Below, piece by piece: positions 1 through 6,795 of a DNA stretch of 11,180 nt. How positions within the stretch are numbered: position 1 is the stretch's first letter; the number at the start of each line of letters is the position of its first letter. The DNA lies in NCBI GenBank assembly GCA_039024315.1, contig JBCCQN010000247.1, positions 1 through 11,180 on the forward strand, written 5' to 3'. Position numbers and translations under genes: made by a program. The notes below the pieces were generated by a model, which searched no databases, was not told the origin of the DNA, and was given only the letters and a program-made list of their open reading frames with translations. The stretch is from JBCAWW01 sp039024315. Lineage in GTDB: Bacteria; Bacteroidota; Bacteroidia; J057.

Positions 1-45
1 CCAATCCCCCCTCAAACGGACTCATACTAAACCAGCAAGCCCATG
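1..45 (+). repeat. Conserved leader of paralogue copy 1 (direct repeat with 800-844)
   Basis: This 45-nt block, ending in the ATG of the first small exported protein, recurs at 800-844 with only two mismatches by eye (43/45). The coding regions that follow are much more divergent, so the leader is either recently homogenised or under selection as a promoter or translation leader. I see no TAnnTTTG box and no Shine-Dalgarno sequence in it. The repeat already starts at the window edge, so the duplicated unit may extend further upstream. Confidence 0.85.
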
Positions 46-678
46 TACTTAAGAGTCCTCCCCTTCCTCCTACTACTAGCACTTTTTGTCCCCAAACTTC
101 AGGCTCAGATCGAAGCCAAATTTGCTCTTGGCTTGATAGATCGCGAAGGTCTTGGAATCGAGATTCCCCTTGGCGAGGCGATGTCAATCGAGGCGAGAGT
201 ATTTTATCATGGAAAGCGCAGCAGCAACTTTTTTATCGATGCAGATGTCAATCGGCAACGACGCTTCTTTGCTAGCACCTTGATGGTAAAGCGCTACTTT
301 AAACCTGAAAAGGAACAAACAGGATTTTATTGGGGACTCTATGCTTACTACTATCGTGGGAGCCGGATTAGCCTTGATATTGACACTTGGACGCCGGCCC
401 AGACGCAATTCGCCCTTGACAATGACCTAGCCCAATCAACCATTGACACCCGTTTAGGTTTTGGTCCTTGCATTGGCTACAAACATCTCTTTGCCAATGG
501 CATCACGCTCGAACCAAGCCTAGGGATTGTCGCCTCCCCATTACAGTGGATCAGAACTGTAAGCCTTAGTCATAATAACCAAGTTGAAGAAACCTTCTAC
601 GATCCTAGTCAAGCACTACCTGGCCCCCTTGGCTATTTCTGGCCCAACCTACAGATCGCTGTCGCGATATCGATTTAA
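43..678 (+). CDS. Exported protein, probable outer-membrane beta-barrel, copy 1 (altered C-terminus)
   Basis: The 211-residue product begins with a signal peptide of about 20 residues (Leu-rich core, cleavage near LQA-Q), so it is exported. The mature part alternates hydrophobic and polar residues and is rich in Tyr, Phe and Gly (for example GFYWGLYAYYY, GPCIGYKHLFANGITLEPSLGI), as in small outer-membrane beta-barrels. It faintly resembles DUF3575-type proteins, but I do not assign a family with confidence. It is roughly half identical to the copy at 842-1480, with conserved landmarks MVKRYFK, LFANGI and YFWPNLQIAV. The last codons differ: this copy ends VAISI, whereas copy 2 ends VGYRFK with the aromatic terminus typical of barrels. 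One extra C at position 665 explains this. Removing it restores VGYRFK followed immediately by TAA. The protein may therefore be impaired in barrel assembly, or the base may be an assembly error. Function unknown. Confidence 0.8.
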   Translation: MYLRVLPFLLLLALFVPKLQAQIEAKFALGLIDREGLGIEIPLGEAMSIEARVFYHGKRSSNFFIDADVNRQRRFFASTLMVKRYFKPEKEQTGFYWGLYAYYYRGSRISLDIDTWTPAQTQFALDNDLAQSTIDTRLGFGPCIGYKHLFANGITLEPSLGIVASPLQWIRTVSLSHNNQVEETFYDPSQALPGPLGYFWPNLQIAVAISI

Positions 679-739
679 ATAAGCATGAAGCCTGAATATG
701 ATAATTCTATCATTTCTTACTTGACCTAAAGGATTGCAG

Positions 740-762
740 TTTCCCTTCGTCAAAGAGGGAAA
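740..762 (+). other. Hairpin preceding the terminator
   Basis: TTTCCCTT at 740-747 pairs with GAGGGAAA at 755-762 (8 bp including one G-T pair) around a 7-nt loop. It sits three bases before the terminator hairpin, giving a tandem stem-loop 3' end for the first small-protein transcript. It may protect the RNA end, but that role is inferred. Confidence 0.5.
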
Positions 763-764
763 GT

Positions 765-794
765 AGTGGCGGCATGTATGCCGCCACTTTTTTT
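765..794 (+). terminator. Rho-independent terminator after copy 1
   Basis: AGTGGCGGCAT at 765-775 is fully complementary to ATGCCGCCACT at 778-788, giving a GC-rich 11-bp stem (the innermost pairs probably open), followed directly by seven T residues at 788-794. It isolates the first small-protein gene from the second, so each paralogue is probably transcribed from its own leader. Confidence 0.9.
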
Positions 795-799
795 GTTTA

Positions 800-844
800 C
801 CAATCCCTCCTCAAGCGGACTCATACTAAACCAGCAAGCCCATG
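800..844 (+). repeat. Conserved leader of paralogue copy 2 (direct repeat with 1-45)
   Basis: This is the second copy of the 45-nt leader, beginning six bases after the T-run of the terminator and ending with the ATG of the second paralogue. Both differences from copy 1 are transitions, in the first half of the block. The 799-bp spacing defines the period of the tandem duplication. Confidence 0.85.
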
Positions 845-1480
845 TCTTTACGATTCCTTATCATTTTTCTCCTGATCGCCCTTAGAAGCTCCATCTTGCC
901 AGCTCAGCTGGAGACCAAACTTGTTTTTGATCTAGTTGAAAGAGAAGGAATCGCGATCGAAATTCCCATTGGCCAGGCCATGTCGCTAGAATCAAGATTA
1001 CACTATCATCGCAAGCGGAGGACCAGCTTTTTTGTTGACCAAGAAATCGAACGCAAAAGACACTTTTTTTCGAGTCTTTTGATGGTAAAACGATACTTTA
1101 AAGCAGAAAAAGAGAGAGCAGGGTTTTACTGGGGCATCTATGCTTTTTACGATCAAGAACTATTTCGCCTGCCAGAAATTGACGACTACACTCCTGCTCA
1201 AGTTCAATCCATAAGGAACAATGATATTGACAAGCGCGTTTTACATACTCGTCTTGGCATCGGGCCCTTTATCGGCTACAAATATCTTTTTGCCAATGGC
1301 ATCAGCCTCGAGTCTTCCCTTGGCATTGCCACTTCCGCTCGGACGTGGATCAAGACCCGTAGGATAAGCTTTTCCAATCAGACCTCTACCGCCATATATG
1401 ATCCTAATGTATACCTCTTTGGAGAATTAAACTACTACTGGCCCAACCTACAGATCGCTGTCGGATATCGATTTAAATGA
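842..1480 (+). CDS. Exported protein, probable outer-membrane beta-barrel, copy 2
   Basis: The 212-residue paralogue of the 43-678 product has a signal peptide of about 21 residues (Leu/Ile-rich core, cleavage near LPA-Q). The mature chain is rich in amphipathic strand-like stretches, including AGFYWGIYAFY, GPFIGYKYLFANGISLESSLGI and YYWPNLQIAVGYRFK. The C-terminus ends in an aromatic-containing strand (GYRFK), consistent with a beta-signal for outer-membrane insertion. Conservation with copy 1 is strongest in the core MVKRYFK segment, the LFANGI segment and the last strand. It is weakest in the loop-like stretches near residues 105-135 and 170-195, as expected for exposed barrel loops. No catalytic motif is visible and no ligand can be inferred. 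No terminator is evident before the glucanase gene 132 bp downstream. The family remains unassigned. Confidence 0.82.
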   Translation: MSLRFLIIFLLIALRSSILPAQLETKLVFDLVEREGIAIEIPIGQAMSLESRLHYHRKRRTSFFVDQEIERKRHFFSSLLMVKRYFKAEKERAGFYWGIYAFYDQELFRLPEIDDYTPAQVQSIRNNDIDKRVLHTRLGIGPFIGYKYLFANGISLESSLGIATSARTWIKTRRISFSNQTSTAIYDPNVYLFGELNYYWPNLQIAVGYRFK

Positions 1481-1612
1481 TCAGAAACGCAGATTTTAAT
1501 ACATCTTGACTACACAAAGACCTCAATAGCTTGCTTGAAAGTATAGGGATTTTCATATTAGATTAAGGATGAGATTCTCTCCCCTTTCCTAATACTCGCT
1601 AATCTCTATTCC

Positions 1613-4600
1613 ATGACGAGCACCCTACGTGTTTTTTTCCAATTATTGCTATTGTCTCTTTTGTTATTACCGCTTCGCGGAACGCTTGAGGCACAAATTA
1701 TTCCTGCGGGTAGTGGTAGCTATACCACCACCTTTCCTGGAGTAGATGCCGCCGGGCGGAACACTTATCCCTCTGGCAATCCTTACCTCACCGGCAATGC
1801 CGTCGGTAAACCCGTTCCCACCAACGATTGGTGGTCGGCCAAGGTCAAAAATCCCCACGCTGACAATCTCTTCAACTATCCCTACACCCTCAAGACTGTC
1901 GATGAAGGCTTAGTCGTCAGCTACATTCCTTGGGGGGTAATCGACAACATCCTACCCGTAGTGGTAGGCGTTAGTGGTCTCAATGCCTCAGCCGCCAACA
2001 TCTCCGATTATTCTGACTGGACCATTACCATGGACTGGCAAAATGGTAATCACCATTTTCAAGCTACTTCTGGTATCGGGATGCCATTTCTCTATTTTGA
2101 AAAGGACTCGGCCGATCTTGCTAGCATTACGGTTAATCAAGGGACTGTTGTCGTAGACAATGAAATGCTCGTCATTACCGACGCCCGCAATGGGGCTGAC
2201 TTCGCAGTTTTTGCGCCTACTGGTAGTAGTTGGACCCAAAACGGTAATGTTTATTCCTCCACCCTCAATGGTAAAAATTACTGGTCATTGGCTTTCATCC
2301 CCTTAGATGCAAGCAATGTCAATATCGTAGCAAACGAATACAAACAATACGCTTACGTATTTCCCACCAACACTACCACCACTTGGAATTACGATGAAGC
2401 TAGTTCTCTCCTCACCACAGACTTCGTAGTCACAACCGAAGTCAAGGAAGGAAGCGATACCGATATGCTCATCGGTTTGTTGCCTCACCAATGGGCCAAT
2501 CTTGCCGCTGGTTCTCCTATCCCCAATGGCTATTCTTATGCGAGTGTGCGCGGGGAACTAAAAACTCTGGCGGGCAATAGTTTTAGCGTTTCTAATCGCT
2601 TTCATGGCATCCTGCCAACCTTACCTTATGTAAACCAATATAGCGAGAGCTTTAGTCCCGCCTTAATGGCGAGTAAAACCCAAGCCCTCCAAAATGACGG
2701 CCTCAACCCTTGGACAGACTCCTACAACGAAGGCCAAATGATGAATCGCCTCATCCAAACGGCGCGTATCGCCGATATGATGGGAGATACTATCGCTCGC
2801 GACAAAATGATTGCCACGGTCAAAGAACGTCTCGAAGATTGGCTCTCCGCCGAAGCCAATGAGGTCGCCTTCATCTTTTATTACAATCAGACCTGGACCG
2901 CGATGCTAGGCTATCCTGCTGGCCACGGCCAAGATGGTAATATCAACGATCACCACTTTCATTGGGGTTACTTCATCCACGCAGCGGCCTTTATGGAGCA
3001 ATTCGAACCTGGCTGGGCTAGCCAGTGGGGCGATATGGTGCAGTTTCTGATCCGAGACGCGGCTTGTCCTACTCGCGATGATCCTATGTTCCCCATGCTG
3101 CGCAACTTTAGTCCCTATGCAGGACACTGCTGGGCCAATGGCTTCGCTTCTTTCCCGCAAGGCAATGATCAAGAATCTACCTCTGAAAGTATGCAATTCA
3201 ACTCCTCTTTGATCCATTGGGGAGCGATTACTGGCAATGATTCTATCCGCGACTTAGGCATTTATCTATACACCACGGAGCAAACCGCCATTGAGGAATA
3301 TTGGTTTGATACCCAGGAACGTAATTTCCAACCCAACCACCCCTACAGCCTTGTTTCACGCGTATGGGGCAACAGCTATGACAACGGTACCTTTTGGACC
3401 TCGGATATTGCGGCTTCTTATGGCATCGAACTCTACCCTATACATGGCGGTTCTCTTTACCTAGGTCATGATACCACCTACACCCGAAAGCTGTGGAATG
3501 AGATGACCCAAAACACGGGCATCCTCAACAACGAAGTCAACGTCAATCTCTGGCATGATGTGGTCTGGAAATACCTGGCCCTCATTGATCCAGAATGGGC
3601 CATACAGCTATATGATTCTTATCCCGAGCGAGACTTGAAATTTGGAGTTTCCGACGCTCATACCTACCATTGGCTGCATGCGATGAACAGTCTCGGCCAA
3701 GTCGACACCTCCATCACCGCCAACAGCCCCTTAGCGGTAGCGTTCAGCAAAGCTGGCCAAAACATCTACGTCGCTCATAACTATGGCGCAGATACGATGG
3801 ATGTACTCTACTCCGATGGCTATATATTGCAAGTGCCGCCAGCCAGTATTCGTACGAGTTTGGATATCTCGCTGCGCGGAACGCTTAGTTCTAATTTCCC
3901 AGCAGCTTATCCCGGCGGGAAAGTAACGCTTGACCTCCAAATTGAAGGTGGGACTCCTAGTCTAGTTGAGTTTTTTGAAGGGGACAGCCTGCTAGGTCAG
4001 CTTACTCAAGCACCCTTCTCCTTTGACGCTACTGATCTGCAAGTGGGTCGTCATACTTTCTACGCCAAAATCTACGATGGCACCAACTTCAATTTGAGCA
4101 ATCTAGTCGGTGTGGTAGTGGGCGAACAACTGCCTTACACTGGCTATCCGATTGCGATCCCCGGAGATTTAGAGGCCGGTCGTTTTGACATCTTCGAAGG
4201 TGGAAACGGCCAAGGCATTGCCTACAATGATGCCAGCAGCAGTAATGGAGGTAATTTTAGAGAAACTGAATTTGTAGATGCCTCTATTGCGGGTAACGAA
4301 GGCGCTATCATCAGCTTTATCAATGCCGGCGAATGGCTAGAATATACCGTTGAGGTTGCTCAAGCGGGTTTGTATGACCTTAATCTTCGCTATGCTAGCG
4401 GCAACAGCGCCGGTGGCGGGCCGCTGTACCTACTTTCTGACGGGGATACGATTAGCCCAGCGATCGGCTTTGGTGATACCGGTGATTGGGATACTTGGGC
4501 CAACCGCCTTGTAACAGGAATCCCACTCAAAAGCGGTCGCCAAATCCTACGCATTGCCTTCGAACAAGGAGAGTTTAACCTCGGGAGATTAACGTTCACC

Positions 4601-5740
4601 TACAGTGGGCCGCTTCCTTATGATCAGCCTATTGCCGATGCTGGAGAAAACATACTCGTCCAACTCCCGCAAAGCAGCACGCCACTAGATGCGAGTATGA
4701 GTAGTGATCCGGGCAACAATCCATTGACCTACGAATGGACGCAAATTTATGGCCCGTCTACTTTGAGCTTTACGGATCCGACGATTGCTCAACCCACGAT
4801 TTCGACCTTAGAGGATGGGGTTTATCTCCTGCAATTAAAAGTCGACAACGGCATGTATAGCGATATTGATGAGATCTTTGTCATCTCCAATACGAGCGGT
4901 GAAGTACCGCCTAAGGTTTCTATCCTTTCTCCTGCGGACAACGCTTCTTTCTTTGAAGATGCCAGCATCGATATCGCCGCGGTGGCTTCAGACTTAATCG
5001 GAAACGTAGTCAGGGTGGATTTTTATGCGGATAGCGTATTTATCGGCAGCAGCACCCAAACACCTTACGAAACCAATTGGATGCCAGCGATTGGTAATTA
5101 TGAGGTAACGGCCGTAGCCACGGATGATGATAGTAGTCAAACAATTTCTAAGGCAATCCAAATTACCATCGAAGAAGCGCCAAGCTGTAAAGGCACTGCT
5201 CCCAATGGAGACTTTCTCTATGAGTTTTCGGATGCTGATAATAATCCAACTTTGACTTTCATTCCTTCTATTCCTGGAGTGGGAAGCCCTACTTGTATCT
5301 TGTACTATGGTACGGATGCGGGAGCCTTGCCGGGCTATGGAGTTACGCCCAACGTACCTTTCCAACTCAATGCGGCCGAAGGTTCAACTATTTACTTTTA
5401 CTATACTTACTCCTATCCAGGACAGGGTGAAAAGAACAATGCCGATAACAAGATCAGCTATCTAGTGGGCAGTTGTAAAGCAGAGCTGAGTTCTTCTATT
5501 GATGCTACAGCTGCGCTGAACGTTAAGTTTTATCCCAATCCGGTTAGCGACATCTTGCATGTTGAGTTGCCGCAGGGTCAAAACGAGATTATCGTCTATA
5601 GTCTTACTGGCCAAGAAGTAGATCGCATCGATGTACGCGCGGCCAAACTAGATTATGATATGAGCACTTTTGAAGCGGGCGTTTACCTGTTTAAGGTGCG
5701 TAATGGCGAGCGCTTTGAGATGTTCAAAGTGTTGAAATAG
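1613..5740 (+). CDS. Secreted multidomain endo-beta-1,3-glucanase, GH81, with CBMs and T9SS sorting domain
   Basis: The 1375-residue product is predicted to hydrolyse internal beta-1,3-glucosidic bonds (laminarin, curdlan, cell-wall glucan) by the inverting mechanism known for GH81. A signal peptide covers residues 1-27 (cleavage near LEA-Q). The GH81 region spans about 35-750: an N-terminal beta-sandwich with the NDWWSAKVKNP and DEGLVVSYIPW signatures, then a helical catalytic part. By analogy with characterised GH81 enzymes, D446 in DHHFHWG is the general acid and E521 in DQESTSE the general base, with the conserved E525 four residues on. After it come an Ig-like domain (about 760-837), a CBM6-like module (about 840-998; INAGEWLEYTVEV and the final FNLGRLTFTY strand), a PKD-like domain (1006-1094), a second Ig-like domain (1100-1190), a Cys-flanked module (1191-1289) resembling the beta-1,3-glucan-binding CBM56, and a T9SS type A sorting domain (about 1304-1375, FYPNP start, GVYLFKV end). 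The CBM56 call is the least certain. The only plausible start is the ATG ahead of the signal peptide. It stands alone: no SusC/D or transporter genes are adjacent. Confidence 0.95.
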   Translation: MTSTLRVFFQLLLLSLLLLPLRGTLEAQIIPAGSGSYTTTFPGVDAAGRNTYPSGNPYLTGNAVGKPVPTNDWWSAKVKNPHADNLFNYPYTLKTVDEGLVVSYIPWGVIDNILPVVVGVSGLNASAANISDYSDWTITMDWQNGNHHFQATSGIGMPFLYFEKDSADLASITVNQGTVVVDNEMLVITDARNGADFAVFAPTGSSWTQNGNVYSSTLNGKNYWSLAFIPLDASNVNIVANEYKQYAYVFPTNTTTTWNYDEASSLLTTDFVVTTEVKEGSDTDMLIGLLPHQWANLAAGSPIPNGYSYASVRGELKTLAGNSFSVSNRFHGILPTLPYVNQYSESFSPALMASKTQALQNDGLNPWTDSYNEGQMMNRLIQTARIADMMGDTIARDKMIATVKERLEDWLSAEANEVAFIFYYNQTWTAMLGYPAGHGQDGNINDHHFHWGYFIHAAAFMEQFEPGWASQWGDMVQFLIRDAACPTRDDPMFPMLRNFSPYAGHCWANGFASFPQGNDQESTSESMQFNSSLIHWGAITGNDSIRDLGIYLYTTEQTAIEEYWFDTQERNFQPNHPYSLVSRVWGNSYDNGTFWTSDIAASYGIELYPIHGGSLYLGHDTTYTRKLWNEMTQNTGILNNEVNVNLWHDVVWKYLALIDPEWAIQLYDSYPERDLKFGVSDAHTYHWLHAMNSLGQVDTSITANSPLAVAFSKAGQNIYVAHNYGADTMDVLYSDGYILQVPPASIRTSLDISLRGTLSSNFPAAYPGGKVTLDLQIEGGTPSLVEFFEGDSLLGQLTQAPFSFDATDLQVGRHTFYAKIYDGTNFNLSNLVGVVVGEQLPYTGYPIAIPGDLEAGRFDIFEGGNGQGIAYNDASSSNGGNFRETEFVDASIAGNEGAIISFINAGEWLEYTVEVAQAGLYDLNLRYASGNSAGGGPLYLLSDGDTISPAIGFGDTGDWDTWANRLVTGIPLKSGRQILRIAFEQGEFNLGRLTFTYSGPLPYDQPIADAGENILVQLPQSSTPLDASMSSDPGNNPLTYEWTQIYGPSTLSFTDPTIAQPTISTLEDGVYLLQLKVDNGMYSDIDEIFVISNTSGEVPPKVSILSPADNASFFEDASIDIAAVASDLIGNVVRVDFYADSVFIGSSTQTPYETNWMPAIGNYEVTAVATDDDSSQTISKAIQITIEEAPSCKGTAPNGDFLYEFSDADNNPTLTFIPSIPGVGSPTCILYYGTDAGALPGYGVTPNVPFQLNAAEGSTIYFYYTYSYPGQGEKNNADNKISYLVGSCKAELSSSIDATAALNVKFYPNPVSDILHVELPQGQNEIIVYSLTGQEVDRIDVRAAKLDYDMSTFEAGVYLFKVRNGERFEMFKVLK
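1670..1688 (+). repeat. Palindromic hairpin element, copy A (inside signal-peptide codons)
   Basis: CCGCTTCGCGGAACGCTTG forms a 4-bp CCGC/GCGG stem with a TTC loop, followed by an AACGCTTG tail. The same 19 bases occur, inverted, at 8141-8159. Here the element is translated in frame as LRGTL, between the hydrophobic core and the cleavage site of the glucanase signal peptide. Confidence 0.7.
3869..3886 (+). repeat. Palindromic hairpin element, copy B (inside glucanase linker)
   Basis: A variant, TCGCTGCGCGGAACGCTT, keeps the stem through a T-G pair, changes one loop base and retains the AACGCTT tail. It is read in the same frame as copy A, again giving LRGTL. It lies at the boundary between the GH81 catalytic region and the first Ig-like domain. 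Confidence 0.55.
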
Positions 5741-5772
5741 TAGTTTAAATACCGTTTATTTTTTGTCCGAAT

Positions 5773-5814
5773 GGTAGTGCCTTTCCCTTTGCTAGGGATT
5801 GGCACTACTTTTTT
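5773..5814 (+). terminator. Rho-independent terminator of the glucanase gene
   Basis: GGTAGTGCC at 5773-5781 pairs with GGCACTACT at 5801-5809 (8 Watson-Crick pairs plus one G-T). An inner CCCT/AGGG stem extends the hairpin, and six T residues follow at 5809-5814. On the minus strand the hairpin is not followed by T residues, so it serves only the glucanase transcript. It begins 33 bp after the stop codon. Confidence 0.88.
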
Positions 5815-5823
5815 GGAGTTAAT

Positions 5824-5838
5824 CGTTCCGCGCAGCGG
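5824..5838 (-). repeat. Palindromic hairpin element, copy C (downstream of AraC gene)
   Basis: On the minus strand this reads CCGCTGCGCGGAACG: the CCGC/GCGG stem with a TGC loop and the AACG tail. It lies about 20 bp beyond the stop codon of the AraC-family regulator in the convergent intergenic region. No T-run follows, so I do not call it a terminator. Confidence 0.6.
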
Positions 5839-5858
5839 TAAATAAATCTAGAAAAGGC

Positions 5859-6779
5859 CTAATTCATCCTCCGATAATCCAAGGGACTCATACCGGTTTT
5901 ATTTTTGAACAGACGGGAAAAGCTCTGTGGATACTCGAAGCCTAAGCCATAAGCAATCTCTCCGATGGACTGATTGGAGTTCAAGAGGATAGTTTTTGCT
6001 TTATCGATGATCCGTCCGTCAATGTGCTCCTTGATGCTTTTGCCCGTTTCCTTTTTCAATAAGTCGCTCAGATAATTGGTGGACATATTGAGCTTTTCGC
6101 CAAAGTAACTGGCTGAGGGTACGCCTAAGTCCGAGACTTTTTCGGTATTGAAGTAGGCTTTGAGGACACTCTCAAATTTTGAAACAAAGTCTTTGTTGAT
6201 ATTGCTACGTGTGTAAAACTGGCGGTCAAAAAAGCGATCACAATAATTCAACAGCAGCTCTAGATTAGACAAAATCAGCTTTTGGCTATGCCTATCGAGG
6301 TTTTGAGAATACTCCTCTTTGATTTGAGCTACTACTTCTGAGATAAATCTCTCCTCCTTGAGAGATAAGTGCAAAGCTTCGTTTACGTCATAAGAGAAAT
6401 AGGAGTAGCTATCCATTTTTTTGCCTAGCTCAGACTTGTGGAGAAGGTCAGGATGGAACAATAAAGTCCATCCCTGATTCTCGCTATATTCATCTTCACC
6501 TTGGCTCGAAAACACCTGCCCCGGGCTAGAGAAGATCAATGTACCTTCCTGAAAATCATAGGAATTCCTACCATAACTCAGTGAGCCACTCACCTTGTCC
6601 TTGTATATGATGGCATACAATTCAGCCGAAAATCTAAGATTAAAGAGACTAGGATCTATGGGTGGCCTAGGGCCTTCTTTTTTTTCCTCTAACAGACTGA
6701 TTAGGGGATGCTCGGGCGGCGGGAAGCTTAGCATCTCATGAAACTGAGAGATGCTTTTTATTTGAAAGATATCGCTCAT
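5859..6779 (-). CDS. AraC-family transcriptional regulator
   Basis: The 306-residue protein has a typical AraC/XylS C-terminal DNA-binding domain over about residues 215-306. The first helix-turn-helix lies around SASYFGEKLNMSTNYLSDLLKK and the second around SIGEIAYGLGFEYPQSFSRLFK, followed by the family ending KNKTGMSPLDYR. The N-terminal 190 residues look like the cupin-like effector or dimerisation domain common in Bacteroidota AraC proteins (strand-rich part up to about residue 115, then helices); the ligand cannot be predicted. There is no signal peptide or membrane segment, so it is a cytoplasmic regulator. The ATG at 6777-6779 is 16 bp downstream of the stop of the dehydrogenase gene on the same strand. 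Co-transcription is therefore likely, and it may control that gene in response to the dehydrogenase substrate (inference). The start lacks a strong Shine-Dalgarno sequence. Confidence 0.93.
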   Translation of the reverse strand: MSDIFQIKSISQFHEMLSFPPPEHPLISLLEEKKEGPRPPIDPSLFNLRFSAELYAIIYKDKVSGSLSYGRNSYDFQEGTLIFSSPGQVFSSQGEDEYSENQGWTLLFHPDLLHKSELGKKMDSYSYFSYDVNEALHLSLKEERFISEVVAQIKEEYSQNLDRHSQKLILSNLELLLNYCDRFFDRQFYTRSNINKDFVSKFESVLKAYFNTEKVSDLGVPSASYFGEKLNMSTNYLSDLLKKETGKSIKEHIDGRIIDKAKTILLNSNQSIGEIAYGLGFEYPQSFSRLFKNKTGMSPLDYRRMN

Positions 6780-6795
6780 TGATCTTCTTAATTTA

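Noticed and set aside
43..678. Calling copy 1 a pseudogene
   Set aside because: Only the last five codons are altered. The signal peptide and whole barrel-like body are open, so I report an altered gene rather than a dead one.
1749..1766. Possible seventh hairpin copy, CCGCCGGGCGGAACACTT, in the glucanase gene
   Set aside because: The stem and part of the tail agree, but the loop differs at all three bases, the tail has a mismatch and it is read in another frame. It is too close to chance in a GC-rich codon run.
4994..5365. Open frame of 123 codons on the minus strand inside the glucanase gene
   Set aside because: It lies entirely opposite well-defined Ig-like and CBM-like coding sequence and has no recognisable domain. 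The same applies to the minus-strand frame at 2906-3217, opposite the catalytic core.
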